A stretch of DNA of 64,000 bases from Blasia pusilla (lineage: Eukaryota > Marchantiophyta > Marchantiopsida > Blasiales): the NCBI GenBank assembly GCA_050084515.1, contig CM114272.1:15252001-15316000 (forward strand), in the 5' to 3' direction. Below, piece by piece: positions 41,101-53,053 of the stretch. Each line of letters starts with the position of its first letter. Position 1 is the first letter of the stretch. The notes beneath the pieces are model-generated. The model did not search any database and was not told where the DNA came from. It saw only the letters and a program-made list of their open reading frames with translations. Made by a program: the position numbers and the translations under genes.

Positions 41101-43760
41101 GGTAAATTTGAAACTCCGGTGAAAGAACTCCCAAAAATGCGTGCTGTCCTTTGGATTGGAGATGAAAGAGGCAGCATGGCTAGAACTGATGTAACAGCTA
41201 ATGGACATGGTAGAGTAAAACGGTTACCTTTTCTTGATATCACAGTTGCACATATGGTCCCTCTTAGGAAAGAGGATGCTGAGTGTCACAGTCTGAAAGT
41301 CAATTCCAAGATAGCCGGTATTCGTTTGGGTGGAGGGATGGTGTACACGGAAGCCCTTCTTCATCGTTTTGGAGTTCTTGGACATGATGGTGGGCCTGGA
41401 GAGGCGGTGAAGAAGGTGATGAACACATTGTCAAATGGACCTCTTGCAGAGTTGATCAGACCACCATCTGAAGTTGTGCAAGTTTCAACTGAAGGTCTGA
41501 CACAACCTTAACTAAGTGTCCAAGATTTAATTGCAATCTATTTATGTTAAGGATAAGAATCTTTATTTTAGAGAGATATAATAGTTCCGGAGCACCTATT
41601 GGACTTGTGATGTGGACCAAGCTTTGAAGGACTTTGCATTGTAATTTTGCCAGCATATGATGTGTTCACCCGTTTCAGCCTCACCATCTAGGCTGGAGGA
41701 TCGCTTCCATAGAACCTTTTCCTAGTTCAATTTCTCCTGCAGCTGGGGTTTCATCTGCTTTGGATTCCAGTTTCCAATTCTCTGCATTGAAGCCAAAAGT
41801 TCACTTCTTTTAGTGAGTCTTGGAAACTTCCTTTGAATCTTATCCTAGTTCGATTTCTCCTGTAGCTGAGTTTTGGTCTGCTTTTGATTTCAGTTTACTG
41901 TTCCCTGCATTGAAGCGAAGCCTTCACTTCTTTTAGTGAGTCTCGGAAACTGAACTGTTCTCCGTGGAAATTAGTCCAGTGTATTTGTGAGGCTTCCTGG
42001 GGTGCGGATCTGACCTAGTTACTTGTAGCTCCAGATGACACCAAGCAGTGGGAGTTGGGAAGGCCAGAGGACATTGATCTAGATCTTCAGCTCCAGGACT
42101 GGCTTTTTGCTTTGGAAGGCGCCGAAGGTGTAGCTGAACGTGCAAGACAAACCGAGGACTCTTTTCGGTCAAGAGAGCAGAAGTGCTGGCATTCTACTTT
42201 TCGGTGTTTGCGCATTACTGCTGTAGGTCAAAAGCAGGATTTGCTGATGTTGAGGCAAAGATTCAGCACTCCTAGTCCCGTACAAAAGATTACAGTAAGT
42301 GGTGCACAAAATTCTATATTTAATCTAGGAGGCAATTGTTAATTACAATTGTTTATTGGGCTGTGTTTCTCATTTCCAGAGAAGGACTTTTACTGTTGAT
42401 GAAGGTGATAAGTTTCTAAAAGCAGTTCTGAATTTATTTTGGAGGAACAGATGCGCATTGAGGGCTTTCAAGCATTGAAACCAGTTTTAGCCGATGGAAA
42501 ACCAAATCTGGACAAAGCCTACCAGGATTGGTCTCATGCTGACCTTATCGGTACAGAATCGGTCACCAAGCAAGATGTTAATGGTTCAGATGGAGTTTCA
42601 TTGTCAGCTAGAAAGGTTACTGGGCAACCTGTGGACGTTCGTGTTACAAGTAACAGTGGAATCAATCTTGAGGTTAATCTTATCGAAAACATGGAGGAGG
42701 ACCCCGATATAAAGCCCGACAGGTGGATCGTTGAGAGCATTGAGGCTGCTGTGAAAGAACCGGTAATGATCCATGAGTGGTTTTGAGGGTCACGTCTATG
42801 TTCAATCCTTGGAGCCTTTGGATCATGTTGGTTCTTGTTTGTGAGGCAACTAGGCTGAGGAGTGTAGACTAGGCTGAAGATTCTTCCTTAATTTGCAGTT
42901 TGGTTGGTTGTTGGTTGTGTTACGGGAACAAGCAATTCATTCTCACTAATATAGGCATTTTTTGTTCCAAGTTTTGACTTAGTATCCTTATACAACAAAG
43001 AAGTAAACTTGGTCACACTCACTGGTGAGTATCTGCAGCTGGAGTTAAATGGATTGAAGGTTCATTCTGAGTTCCGCTCCTCTTGTATACCTTGTAGATA
43101 GAGGTGAAAGCAACCAAAGGGGAAGTTGAGTTTCTGGTACAGCTGTGCAAACTTGAGGTGGAGGCGTCTAGCAGGGTTGCAGCTGGGGCTCTGAAATTAC
43201 TTCAGCTCCATGGACCGGTGGGACAATCAGCTATTGATCAGCTAAATAACATCGGTAAGTGAATAATTGTTACCTGTAATATACACAACGATTTACACAC
43301 CAATGCATGCACAAGAACAGGAATTATTTCTAAGATGTTCACTTGGATTCATCTTCATAAGCACTGTGGGCCAAGCGTTTCCAGCTTTTAGATGCCATTC
43401 TAAGCTGATTTGTGTTGGGCAGGGAGTGGGAGCCTCGAAACGATTTTGACACCAGATAAAACGATTCGACGAGCTAGTGGAGGATTCTTGCCATTGACAC
43501 CACCCTCTAGCAGACACCCGCAAGTTGGTTCAAAGATTGAACCCACGTTTGCTGCCCTTGAGGGGGAAATTGAAAACTCCAGAAAGCTATGTGGAAAATT
43601 AAAGCTGTCTCTGATAAGCACTGAAATAGCTGGAAGCCCAATATCAGGAGCACCTTCTCAGGGGAGTATGAAGTCTCTCTTGCAAGACTTATCTCAGGTT
43701 TCAGAACATCTGCAGAATATGGAGACGTTGCTTGGAACCCTCAGGAATGGCATGCGTTAG
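35101..43760 (+). CDS. Chorein-type bridge-like lipid-transfer protein, BLTP3/UHRF1BP1-like (20 exons)
   Basis: Exons I assign: 35101-35212, 35995-36083, 36363-36469, 36673-36733, 36911-36996, 37141-37207, 37370-37432, 37565-37732, 37870-37963, 38112-38191, 38346-38418, 38547-38590, 38790-38857, 38991-39076, 39663-39820, 39979-41494, 42029-42294, 42380-42762, 43098-43254, 43423-43760. All introns are GT-AG and phases agree; about 1,338 residues if a 1-nt frameshift in exon 18 is allowed for. The N-terminus (ILVRALESKLKYWLRSFSRD) is the chorein/VPS13 N-terminal domain. Later blocks RDTHSSPSCTLVQPSM and ITIPPPGGVVRLGV match the plant family of UHRF1BP1-like proteins. These form hydrophobic grooves that move lipids between membranes at contact sites. 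The C-terminus is helical, probably coiled coil. Start chosen because the domain begins at that Met. Confidence 0.88.
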
Positions 43761-44142
43761 AATACATCCAGACCCACTTCCTAGTGTTTAGCGGAGAATC
43801 CGGTTGTAAATATAGTGCACTTAGATATACCATTTGATTTGTTGCAGGACTTGAAAAAGGAGCATAGATATTTCTGATAGGCTAGAAATCATTCGCAGGA
43901 GTTGTCTGCTCATTTTTTCCTTTATAACTAATAATCCATCTCCCCAGACATGGGGTTCGCCTACCATCTGCCCATAAGTGGACAAAGGTTTATCCATTGG
44001 TTAGGATGTGCCGGGTGTGAAATGTCCAGGTTAGTGACGGGACTTATTATTTATTACCCAGCGTATTATGGGAACACTGAGCTGGAAATACTCACTCCCA
44101 AGCTATCTGGAAATGAAGTCGTCTTCTTTGTATAAATCCACT

Positions 44143-44590
44143 TTATTGTATAAGCAAGGAAAGTGAACATCCCAAGAGGCAAAAAAGAAAAGGAATGCAA
44201 AAGGAAAATGGTGACAAGCCTAAAAGCAATAACAAAAAATAGTTTGAATCAAATCTAGGGGAATCGACGACCTCGGTTGGAAGTGTCAATGCCAAGGCTT
44301 GTGCAGATTGTGCCACTAAAATGCAATGTTGACAATAAGTAGTGAATGTATTTACAATGATTCCACAAATGGAACTACTTACAATATTCCACGTGTTTGT
44401 AGACAATCTTTGTAAGTGTCCAACTATTTGAACGTATTTAATGTTAAACCCCTTTCTGTGTTATGGATTGAATTGGTGAAACTTAAGCTATGGTGTTTCC
44501 TGAAGACAATATGTTCACCAAATTCCAAGTTGCTAGATTTAACATCCTATAGAAGTTGTGGTTTAAGGAGTTTTGTAAGTCGAAGTACAC
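44143..44590. repeat. Relic sharing sequence with 57400-57520
   Basis: Read on the minus strand, 44390-44240 shares TACTTATT..CAATGCAT and GCACAAGCCTTGGCATTGA with 57415-57475 on the plus strand. It is a dispersed old repeat of unknown class. Confidence 0.5.
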
Positions 44591-45545
44591 TCATATGACC
44601 CAACCTAGCATGTCATAGTTGAGTCATATATGCCCATGTTCCTTCTTGAGTAGATGCTATAGTTGCTCCACATGTAATAGTGTTCCCCACTAGCTCATAT
44701 AGATTCCCAACCTTCTTGCCCTTCATCACAACAAGAGGTCCTTTAACCCTGAAACCTTCTTGATGTCCATTTACAACCATTTGAGTCGAGTACACCCAAG
44801 AAAAATAGATTCTTACACAACTCAAGAACATGTCAAAAATTTGTTAATGTTCTAATAGTCCCATGAAATATCATGATTGAGATTGTGCCAATTCCTATCA
44901 ATCTTACACGATATGTCATTTCCCATTAACATAGTTCCACCATTGAATGGATTGTAGGTATTAAACCTGTCTTTCAGAGAGCACATATGGTATGAGTACA
45001 TAGAGCCAAGAATCTACACGTCCCGAAATTGATCACTCTCAACATTCACATAAAGAACATCCTCAATGTCACCATCTACGTATTCCACACTAGCCTATTC
45101 AAAAGATTGGGCTCTATCCCAATTAGATTTATTTTTTCCAATTTCAATATTCTTTCTTGAAAAGGCCCATCTTACCACATTCATAATATCTCATCTTCCA
45201 TGTATTAAAACCTGATCTTGACTTTGATCTTGGTTATCCTCTATTATGTCGCCTTTCTATTGATCTATATTTAACAATCAATACTTCCGATTATTAATTC
45301 TTTTTGGTAGGCGTTCTTCTTATCTCATTTGACTGTTAACAAGTGACCTCCTCAAGCTCTATTGTATCCTTCCTGGAGTTGTGACCAAATGCTCAACTTC
45401 TCAAGTGATGGGGATATTGAAGTCAAGAAGATCAAGGCTTTATTCTCATCCTCTACTTTATCATGGATACTAGATAACTTATAGAGTATCTTATTGGAGA
45501 TATTCACGTGCTCCATCGCATTTCTTGAGGAGACATATGGGCGTC
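44590..45545 (-). pseudogene. Ty1/copia relic: gag, protease and pre-integrase
   Basis: Minus-strand order: gag block (AMEHVNISNKILYKLSSIHD), a zinc knuckle decayed to YECGKMGLFKKE (first Cys lost), a protease block where the active-site DSG is changed to GSM (ILGSMYSYHMC), KDRFNTYNPFNGGTMLMGND, KVGNLYELVGNTITCGA, and HARLGHMS just upstream of integrase. Many stops; old and inactive. Confidence 0.75.
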
Positions 45546-46330
45546 CTTTCCAGCTGCACACAAACTAGAGTATGTTGGATCTTAGAATGGAGCTTGCCCA
45601 TCATGATAATGAGGGTAGAGAGTTTGTAGTGGATTACGTAACGCTAGCGGCTCACATAGAGTTACAAAGGTAAAGTAGAATTTGTATGAGTGCTTTGTTG
45701 TATTATGGGTTGTCGCATATTTTAGATATCACTTATTTGAGAATCCCTCTATCTTATCATTGACTATCACTTCAATGGTTGAAGGAGTCCCATAAGTTTA
45801 TAGGGAATATTTTCAAATGGGATCTACTATTGTAGGATGTGATTTCCAAGTGATACATCGATTTGGGAGATTCGATCGGGATGCATATGGGTTGAGATAT
45901 AACTCATATGTCACCTAATAGTTAGCCAACATGTAGAGTTCTATCGTGTCTACGACGTAGAGAGTTAGCACGTTTTTGGGGCATAACTTCTTTCTGAGTG
46001 GTCAGATGAGATTGGCGACAACTCCATTACGTTGGGATTGTTGTTTTGGAGAATTCCTCTCTTTTGCTATTTTTGGCCAAATACTCTGTTCATCGAGTGA
46101 AGAGTCACTCACTAACTTACCATTTTGGGCTATTTATGGGGGAAGAGCTCTTTTGGCTCTTCCCAAGGGGTATAAAGTTGAGGGAGATGGCTTTCATTTG
46201 CCATATTTATCATGTTGAGCCTTTGGAGCACTCATCCTTTTAGGGTTTTGTAGAAGCTTGAGCGCTAGAATCCATATTCCTTTATGGTAGAGGATCGATG
46301 TGGAGACTTTCAATTTTGGGAAAGTTATTA
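45538..46330 (+). pseudogene. Old gypsy family 2 relic: RNase H and LTR
   Basis: RPFQLHTN..SMLDL and SLQWLKESHKFIG are recognisable against copy B RNase H (29140-29420). From about 46120 the LTR promoter region is readable: GGCTATTTATGGGGGAAGAG, GGCTCTTCCC, a TATAAAG box, GGAGATGGCTTTCATTTGCC and GGAGCACTC. Strongly decayed, so the family has a long history here. Confidence 0.65.
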
Positions 46331-47449
46331 TTGACACAATATCGTAATTTAGGGTTGGGGAGGTGACTTGTGTGCGCAGGTCACCAAGGAGAGAGCTTGG
46401 GAAGATGAAAGGGGTATAATAACTAATGAGAGTAAGCTTGAGAGTTCATTCTCTCTTTGTTGAAACCAAGGTTACACGGAAACATACTTGTTTGTCCATG
46501 GGACAGGTATGTCCGAACAAGTGCGCACATGTCCACAAATATGCCCAACGGGTCCCCCACTTGGGGTTTTTTGTACCTCACTAATCCACACAAGCTTTGA
46601 TTACGGGAATGGATGCAGGAAGGGATCTAATAGGTGTGTGTGCTACGAGCCCTCACCAGGATATGCAAGCCCTAAGCCTGCCAAGAGCAAGCCTTGCGTA
46701 TGCCTACCACAGACTGGTGCATGCTAGCCGGGCACGATGCGGGCCACACGTGGATTTGGTGTTGGCTATAGAACGGGTGGCAAGAAATTTAATGGGCAAC
46801 AAATTGCTAGACTATGTGTGGGCTAGCCAAGCCCAAGTCTATGTTGCGCGCACGTGCCGGGGGAACCTTATGTCACTTCAACTAACCTCTTGGTCATCTA
46901 CCGCTTGATTCTAAGTGAGAAAGATAGAGCACTAACGACAAAGTTATGTTTGAATAATCCGTTGATCCCTTACATCATTGACATGGTGAACTCCATAGTC
47001 TACCTCTCAACTATAATGTCACATTGGTTCCACTGTTGAGTGTGAATTCCAACTCAATGAGTTATATAGATGATGTACAAGCCAATGTGTAATCTCTCTT
47101 AGAATCCTTTCTTCCCCTTTCCCACAAAGGAGAATAAATGATTCACCTTGACAAAATCATAATCTACGTTATTATTTGAAAGTGCCCTCTCGACTTGCAA
47201 ACTCCTCTTCCGTTGATAGCTACCCCTCTCAGCCAATAAGCACACAATCTCTTAACTAATAGGATCATTCAAAATCCGTTTAAAATATAATTCAAAATTT
47301 TAAAAATTAATTGAAAATTACTCATATTGATAAATAAGGTACTTAAACATGCTAACACTACATCGACAACAAATATGATGGGACGCCGAGAGCCCATAAC
47401 AATTGTAAAGGACCTAACCAACATCAAATGAAATTCAGAGGTTTATTTT
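46331..47449. other. No recognisable feature
   Basis: Short Cys-containing ORFs at 46488-46908 have no domain pattern. AT-rich toward 47300. Nothing supportable. Confidence 0.5.
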
Positions 47450-47675
47450 TTATTTTTTATTATCTTCCATAAAATCTCATAAAATATTTATAATCCCTAC
47501 AAGCATTAGTTTCTCCCATCCCCACTAACCGGCATCATTAGGACAAAAAGTCCCCCAGGTGATTTTTACTCTTTATTATCTTCCATAAAATCTTATAAAA
47601 TATTTGCAATCCCTATCCCTACGAGCATTAATTTCTCCCATCCCCACTAACCGGCGTCATTAGGACAAAAAGTTC
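47450..47675. repeat. Tandem duplication, about 116-122 bp
   Basis: TATCTTCCATAAAATC through CATTAGGACAAAAAGT occurs at 47461 and again at 47577, with a 6-bp insertion (CCCTAT) in the second copy. Confidence 0.9.
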
Positions 47676-47689
47676 GCAAGGTGAATTTG

Positions 47690-48310
47690 ACTAGCTGTAG
47701 GGAAAAAGCGGACTCTTATACCCTTGTACGATGCTAGATTCAAGTACGGCAGTCCTCACTCTCGACTCTCGACAGAATGTTTTTTTTTCCTTTCGCTGTT
47801 CCTTCTTACACCCGTTTGTTCGGAAGTAGCTCAAGGCATCTGGATTATGGAAGGCGCCGGGGAAACAAAACGTCACCCGGGAAATATATCCCGGCCGACG
47901 TCGCGGGATATATTTGGCCGGGCAGGCAGTTCATTCGCCGACTCTGTCTGTCTCATCGACGACCACGTGCACCGCGAGCTTTCGAGCTAAGGACCGACCG
48001 CTAAGGACGGGGTCATAAAGCGCGCCTGCAAGACTGCAAGTTTGATGCAGGCTGAATCCCGGCGAACGGGAGTCGGGACTCGATTCTGTTTCCCGTGCAG
48101 GCTACGAGGTGCAGTCACTGCAGCAGTACAGCGGGAGTCTGCGGGAGGAGGAAGCGGGAAGAGGATGCAGAAACGACGCGCCAGCTGGCCCTGCGAGTCG
48201 TATGTGGCATGTTCACGTGGCATCAATCCTTCGACGGCTCCAGCAGGCATATGCCGTGTGCGTCGTCAGAAGTGGGGGCAGGGTTCGGGGAGTTTGTAGC
48301 TGGAACTAGA
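47690..48310. other. GC-rich, gene-like patch of unknown nature
   Basis: Distinctly more GC-rich than its surroundings, resembling the SMT1 5' region at 57880-58500. Short ORFs occur on both strands but none has a recognisable domain. It could be the promoter or first exon of a gene lost to rearrangement. Confidence 0.3.
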
Positions 48311-49799
48311 GAGGCGGCCCAAAATGGTGTGGTCTTATTAGTAAACAACCATTCATTTTTTATTTCAAAATTTTATTCTTTTTGAAAATATCATCTTTAT
48401 GGAATTCAATAACATAGTTTTATATTTTATATGAATGTAAAAATAGTGTAAAATTCTAAACTAGTGTGCACCTTTTTGAGAGGGTGCACGAGAAGATAAT
48501 TAATAAACATGTATGGAGGGTGTGGAGGACACACCCTCCATACATAGTGGTGGTGAGAAAAAAAAGAGGAGTACATGTAAAAATCGTAATCAATGATAAA
48601 AAAAAACTCAAATACACATATTCTTAAAAAATGATATAAAAAATATTAAATGAATAATCTATTCAAAATGGAGAGGAATGAAGTAAGATTAACATTCTAC
48701 AAGACATGAATTTAACATTCTACTCTTCATTAGAAATATTTACTTTGATTCAACATATATTACCTACTCCAATACACATAGGTTATGTAAAACCATACAC
48801 AACATAACAAACTTGGGACAAGCAAGCAATCTTACAAACCAATAAGAAGATGAACGTCTAAGTTCTAGATTCAAAACTTAATCCCATAACCACTGAAACG
48901 AGATCTAACAAATGAGGACTACAATATGGAGGCAACTAAATAGTGAAGATACATTACCCTCAACAAAGGCATTTACTTTCCTCACCTATCAATTCGATTA
49001 AATATAGTGGGCACAACTAAACCTAACCCCTCACATGAACAAATGCGGAGTATAATACAAAGTCAACTAAATATAGGAGCTATTGTAACACATATACATT
49101 CTCCTCAACCAAGCATAGGTCCAGAGAGCAACCTCTATAGCATGTTTTTTAAACCTTAATCTTACTTAAAATGGTAGCAATTAAGTCTAGTGGACAAAAA
49201 AAAAAAAACCTCACATCATATGCATATAGAGTTGGCTTATTTGATGAGCACGCAACGAAAAAGTACTAGTGGCCAATGTCACGTCTTTCATGATAGATCA
49301 ACGAGTCTATAGTAGAGCGCCTTCAAGGATATTGGAAGACAACCTTTGGAGGTCGAGAATAACCTAATGAGGCCACGGGTAACCTGAGATAGCAGTTTTC
49401 CCCTTCGTTTTGGCTCATTTGGAGCTACATAGAGAAATTTATTATCTCGAGTAAGTTGCCATTTTGAATAGAGATGACTTTCCACTTTGGGAAGTGACCC
49501 TTGATCTCCTACAACACGTCAAGAGCCAAGGAGGTCACCTGTGAGCATAGGTTCTCCATGCTAGTGCTTTTGGAAGCACCATGTAGCTCGTTGGTTTGTG
49601 TTTTGACAAGTTTGAGATTTTGTGTGAAAAAGTCATGAAGCGCTAAAAAATTTTTCATAAGAGAGGAGGCCACATGCTGCACGACAGCCGCTACAAGATT
49701 TTCACGAAAGCTTGAGAAACCAATTTTATGAAAAATTTCCATGGGCTGTTATAGCCAACTTGTGAAGGGAGGAGCAATTTCAAAAATTCTGGTAAAATT
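48311..49799. other. AT-rich region, no genes recognised
   Basis: Poly-A/T-rich sequence. It holds the hairpin at 48509 and, near 49250-49800, sequence that may be part of the copia LTR or its flank. No coding support. Confidence 0.45.
48509..48545. repeat. Perfect 16-bp-stem hairpin
   Basis: Arm ATGTATGGAGGGTGTG, a 5-nt loop GAGGA, and the exact complement. A second weaker hairpin (GTGCACC/GGTGCAC) lies at about 48466-48489. Possibly the core of a decayed miniature inverted-repeat element. Confidence 0.85.
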
Positions 49800-50160
49800 C
49801 TTAGTTGAGAGGTAGAAAAAAGCATACACACACGACCATGGAGAACAAAATTTGCAATGAGAGAATGAGTGGAGGCTCGTCCTCTTCTCTTCTCAATTAT
49901 ATAGGGTATGTACAAGCAACCATAACCCTACTCTTAACCATAGTCTCGAGTTAGACTAATTGTGATTCACTAACCCTACCCTTTATTTGAATACTCACCC
50001 AATGCTTTGATTGTTATTACTTTTAGAGGTTTCCTTGCGCCAAATATATCGACTTCTGTGATTGGATGAGATAATCGTGCTTAACTGACTAACCAAGATT
50101 AAGCTTCCCTACTTGTGTGATTACCAAATGTAGCAGTTGAGGTGTCTCATGAGCTTAACC
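49800..50160 (-). repeat. Probable 3' LTR of a copia element
   Basis: Lies just after the copia pol end. The polypurine-like AGCTTGAGGGGGATTATTGAAG (minus strand, about 50200-50178) precedes it, and a TATATAATTGAG box lies near 49900. LTR ends are not resolved. Confidence 0.55.
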
Positions 50161-50177
50161 GTAACTCAATCTTCAAT

Positions 50178-51094
50178 AATCCCCCTCAAGCTCATATCGA
50201 TATCTCTAATGCCTAAATCCTTTCTAAACATCTCAAACTTATCTCTATATAATGCCTTTGTAAGGATGTCAACAATTTGCTGATCTGTACCTATATACAC
50301 AAGATCAATTTCTCTCCGATAAAATGATAGTGCACCTCAACATGCTTTGTACGAACATGAAACACAGGGTTATTAGCAAGCTTGATGCTACTAATATTAT
50401 GTGCATATATTACACTAGGTCCTAAGTTACTAACACCAATCTCAACAAGTAATCGATGAAGCCACACCGCCTCACATGCTCCATTGGTTGCTCCTCTGTA
50501 CTCAGCCTCTGTTGAGGATAAAGCAACTATAGGTTGCTTCTTTAAAGCCCAACTTATAGTTGTGCTTCCCAAAGTAAATGAATAACCAGATGTGGAGTGT
50601 CGATCAGACGCACTTCTGCCCAATCAACATCTATGAATCCCTGTAATTGAAAACTCAGAGAAGGTTCAAATTGAAGCCCGAATTGAATAGAGAATTTCAC
50701 ATACCACATAATCCTCCTCACAGCATCAAGGTGAGTTTTTGAGGTGCTTGCATCGTATCCAGTGGTTGAGTCATATATACCTCCTTGTATAGATCACCAT
50801 TCAAGAAGGCATTCTTGACGTCCATGTGATGTAATCTCCACTTCTTACTTACTGCAACTGCAACCACTGTTCTTGTAGTCGCCATCTTTGCAATAGGGCT
50901 AAATGTTTCCTCATAATTGATACCATATTATTCTGCATAGCCCTTAGCCACCAATCTTGCTTTGTATATGTTAATTGTACCATCTTGATTGCGCTTGATT
51001 TTGTAAATCCATTTGCAACTAATACTTTCCTTACTGGAAGGTATATCAACCAGCTCTCATGTTTGTTGATGTCTTAATGCAGCAAGCTCTTCCT
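50178..51094 (-). pseudogene. Copia 3' fragment: partial reverse transcriptase and RNase H
   Basis: From 51094 leftward: [58 protein letters not shown], then a deletion to [18 protein letters not shown], and RNase H with [39 protein letters not shown] and [17 protein letters not shown]. The catalytic YVDD region lies in the deleted part. A frameshift near 50625 separates FIDVDWA from the RNase H frame. Confidence 0.85.
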
Positions 51095-52092
51095 GTCGCG
51101 CCCCTACTCTCCTTGAACGTCAATCTTTAGTGTTGCGGAAGCGTGCGTTCAGTAGGTCACGAACTCATCGCCGATCTGCACCCAAACACGCACTCTCATT
51201 AGTCGGGTTTGGCCAACCGGCGTTCCAACCCACCGAGTCCTCAACTCGGCGTCTCATCAAGCTCAACCTTCCTTAGTTCCTAGCTTCCAACACATGGCAA
51301 GTCCTTCAAGACTTGGAACAGACTTTCTGGTTAGTCCAAGGATCTGAAACGGCACTTGCGCGCCTAGCGATCCCAACTGTTCAACGGTCCTCGGGTGAGT
51401 TCCGAACCGAGACCCAAGTAATTGAGTCGCGGGATGGAATCCAAGAGGGATGGCTAAAATCGCCTCACTGGACTCGGTGCGGTTTTCCAACCCAACCCCA
51501 AACTCGCGTTCCGTTCCATGCCCTTGAGCCGCCCCGCGGTGCCCAAAGTGGGGTTTGGGTTCCAAGCACTCTCGAAGACCTTCCCCCTTACTAAGTACTT
51601 CTGGGGTTCTCCAATAATCCCTACCCTTTGGGAAAAGAGGGTCGGACCCTTCATTGTGGCCCTCAACCCGACTCCACTTACAATCTTTTTCGGATTTTAT
51701 CTCGGCCGCTGCTTATGCGTTTGCAGCGATCTTTGGTGCGGTTGGACCGGCTCTTCATAAGCTTTCCAACACACTCTTATTTGCTCCAAACGCATCATGG
51801 CGCTAAAAGTTATGGCCATAAATACAGTCAGACTCTCAACCGCTAGTGGCGTTCCAAATCCGGATCTTTCCTTTGGCAACCCACTTCCTAGACTCGACTT
51901 CTTTCAAGTCTCATTCCGCGTTTGGTCCAGGTTTCTCAGTCGCAACCATAACATCTGAAACGCGACTCCTCGCTTGCGTCTCGTCTCTTGTCTCCTCTTT
52001 GAGATAACTCCAATGCGCAAACCATCTTAGCGTGAGCCTGCTAATGTTCCGATGTTCCGCTTGGCACTTGTTTGGTCATGAGGGTCGCGACA
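51095..52092 (-). repeat. Complete solo LTR of gypsy family 1 (998 bp)
   Basis: Bounded by TGTCGCGACCC (minus-strand start, 52092) and GGGGCGCGACA (minus-strand end, 51095), with TG/CA termini and a GTCGCG terminal inverted repeat. The 3' 205 bp match 21-227. Flanks (CTTCC at 51090-51094, GCAAT at 52093-52097) show no target duplication. The neighbours are two different elements, so it is a recombination product. Confidence 0.88.
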
Positions 52093-52240
52093 GCAATGGT
52101 GAAGAGGTCTCGCCAACATGGGAAGACACATCCGTCATGGCATGTCTCTCCATGGGACTATCCTCTATTGGAACATCCTCCGCATGTGCGTTCCCCTCCA
52201 ACAACTCTCCTGGCCAACTAACTCTACCTGTGAAAGCTGC
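52093..52240 (-). pseudogene. Family 2 copy C: start of the protease-methyltransferase linker
   Basis: Minus frame reads RVSWPGELLEGNAHAEDVP, then SSHVGETSSPL up to the LTR junction. It overlaps both copy B (EGNAH) and copy A (SSHVGETSSPLW), so it bridges the two and shows the methyltransferase follows the protease. Confidence 0.75.
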
Positions 52241-53019
52241 CAACGTGGTCATAGAATTGTCTAGTGATCGACCACCTCGTCCTGCAAACTATATGGATAG
52301 CTGACTCATCTGACCATCACCTGACTGCCACCCTGGCCGATAAGAAACAGTCTCCTCCCAGAAGTCAAGGATGAATCCTAAGGGATATAACACTGTACTC
52401 CCCACCAACACATCGTACGACTAAGCTGGTGTCATAATCGCACGTGTGCGCACCATAGCACTATCCGTCGCATGCTCTGGCTAGACTCTGACAACTATCT
52501 CCTATCGAGTCATATACTGCGTGGGTGACATGCCCCAATCGAGGTCTGTATCTAGAAGGGACAAGGCTCAATGTCGGCCTTTTGTAACCCCAACGCTAAA
52601 CACGCCGCCTTCCCTAACATCAAGGGTTGCGCTCTCGAATCAAGTAGGATGCGTTGCGGGTGGTATACAGTCCCCGTCGAACTAACCAAGCAAAATACTC
52701 CAGCTTGGTTATCCAGTAACACTACTCCTTGTGTCACCACTGCTTGCTCTATGGCCGGTTGAGCTGGCATATCTACCAACTTTGTCGCCGCCGCATGCCA
52801 TGACTCTGTGGGGGATGTCCCAAGCACCGGCTCTAAGGGCAAGTCCACCACCTCCTCAACTAACTCTGAACAAGAAGCAGTCACCTCTCCACACTCACAC
52901 AAAGTGGGGGCCAGCTGGAACACCTCAGTCGGTTCAACTCCTAACGTCGCCACCTCTATGGCGGAAAATAGCGGAGTCTGGCTCACTCTGGTGGCCACCT
53001 CCAACAGTATGGTCGACAC
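52240..53019 (-). pseudogene. Family 2 copy C: aspartic protease
   Basis: Acidic leader, then TGTVYHPQRILLDSRAQPLM (active-site DSG changed to DSR), LGKAACLALGLQKADIEPCP, a stop at 52552, and after a frame change YDVLVGSTVLYPLGF and DFWEETVSYRPGWQSGDGQ. Typical gypsy retropepsin layout with the active-site Gly lost. Confidence 0.75.
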
Positions 53020-53053
53020 TCACTCCACTCGAGCCGACATAGGAGTTTTCACT

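Noticed and set aside
46488-46908. Cys-rich peptide genes
   Set aside because: Cysteine spacing fits no known family, there is no signal peptide, and the region lies downstream of a transposon relic.
48042-48309. Overlapping ORFs in the GC-rich patch
   Set aside because: High GC lowers stop frequency, so several frames stay open by chance; no domain or codon pattern supports any of them.
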